Assembly: GCA_039026555.1 (NCBI GenBank)
Contig: JBCCMB010000038.1
Coordinates: forward strand, 1-21,887
Source of the DNA: JBCCMB01 sp039026555
GTDB lineage: Bacteria > Pseudomonadota > Alphaproteobacteria > Caulobacterales > Hyphomonadaceae
Length of the DNA: 21,887 bases
Direction: 5' to 3'
Part shown: piece after piece, positions 21,559-21,887 of the stretch
How positions within the stretch are numbered: the first letter of the stretch is position 1
Layout of the letters: the number at the start of each line of letters is the position of its first letter
The notes under the pieces: generated by a model
Told to the model about the DNA's origin: nothing
The model's database searches: none
The model's input: the letters and a program-made list of their open reading frames with translations, nothing else
Position numbers and translations under genes: made by a program

Positions 21559-21887
21559 ATGGGACCCTACGTCTTGAAAACCCTTATCGTTGTGCCCGCC
21601 AGATACGGTTCCACGCGTTTTCCCGGCAAACCGCTCGCCATGATTGCAGGCCGCGCCATGATTGACCGCGTCGCCATGCGCGCGCGCCAGGCGGCGGACC
21701 AATTGCCCAACGCCGATTATGTCGTTGCAACAGATGATGCGCGGATCGTCGATCATTGCGATCGCGCGGGCCTAAACACCATTATGACGTCGACTTCGAT
21801 CGCCAGCGGGTCGGACCGAGCGCTTGCGGCGGCCGACGCCCAAGGAGAAACGCCCGAGATCATCGTCAATCTACAAGGCGATGCGCC
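21559..21887 (+). CDS. kdsB: 3-deoxy-manno-octulosonate cytidylyltransferase KdsB, 5' part
   Basis: The first 109 codons of CMP-KDO synthetase, which activates KDO for lipopolysaccharide core synthesis in the cytosol. The full protein is about 245-250 residues, so the 3' half lies beyond the window. Diagnostic blocks are LIVVPARYGSTRFPGKPLA, YVVATDDARIVDH, an SGSDRA segment (usually SGTDR) and IIVNLQGDA. The ATG at 21559 has no Shine-Dalgarno site. A TTG five codons later (21574) would give a start closer to the usual family N-terminus, so the start is uncertain. Confidence 0.9.
   Translation, partial: MGPYVLKTLIVVPARYGSTRFPGKPLAMIAGRAMIDRVAMRARQAADQLPNADYVVATDDARIVDHCDRAGLNTIMTSTSIASGSDRALAAADAQGETPEIIVNLQGDA

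Overview
The window looks like a Gram-negative alphaproteobacterial chromosome segment of moderately high GC. Support comes from a KDO cytidylyltransferase (kdsB) at the right edge, many lipoprotein and Tat signals, frequent GTG/TTG starts and dense ATGA/GTGA overlaps. A marine Caulobacterales/Parvularculales-like member is possible but cannot be fixed from this sequence. No rRNA, tRNA, CRISPR array or insertion sequence was seen.

Left block (1-13102) is a nearly complete molybdenum system. On the minus strand, reading right to left, it holds a short ModE-type regulator (10118-10480), then a tightly packed cofactor operon: an XdhC-like chaperone, mocA, moaA, moaD, moaE, moaB, moaC and moeA (10066 down to 4425). 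A separate promoter region then precedes a molybdenum hydroxylase operon: a [2Fe-2S] subunit, a Tat-exported molybdopterin subunit, a monoheme FccA-like lipoprotein cytochrome, an FccB-like Tat-exported flavoprotein, and the start of a further lipoprotein that runs off the left edge. On the plus strand, divergent from modE, lies the molybdate ABC importer modABC (10574-13102). Two 24-bp dyads with the same geometry and ModE-box-like arms sit upstream of modA (10540-10563) and of the XdhC-led operon (10072-10095). Uptake, cofactor synthesis and a probable client enzyme are therefore encoded together, and uptake and synthesis appear to share a regulator. The presence of MocA and XdhC and the absence of MobA fit a cytosine-dinucleotide cofactor for the xanthine-oxidase-family enzyme.

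Middle block (13105-19215, minus strand) is an RND efflux operon in the order outer-membrane lipoprotein, membrane-fusion protein, RND pump. It is followed through a 21-residue mini-ORF by a soluble class I cytochrome c. Each junction from the outer-membrane gene onward is a stop/start overlap or a gap of a few bases.

Right block: a 616-bp stretch without a confident gene (19216-19831) holds a doubtful frameshifted reading frame and a 25-bp operator-like dyad. A TetR regulator (19832-20446) follows, overlapping by four bases a predicted lipoprotein formylglycine-generating enzyme with both active-site cysteines (20443-21351). Next comes a 207-bp spacer with two hairpins, then the 5' part of kdsB (21559 to the edge).
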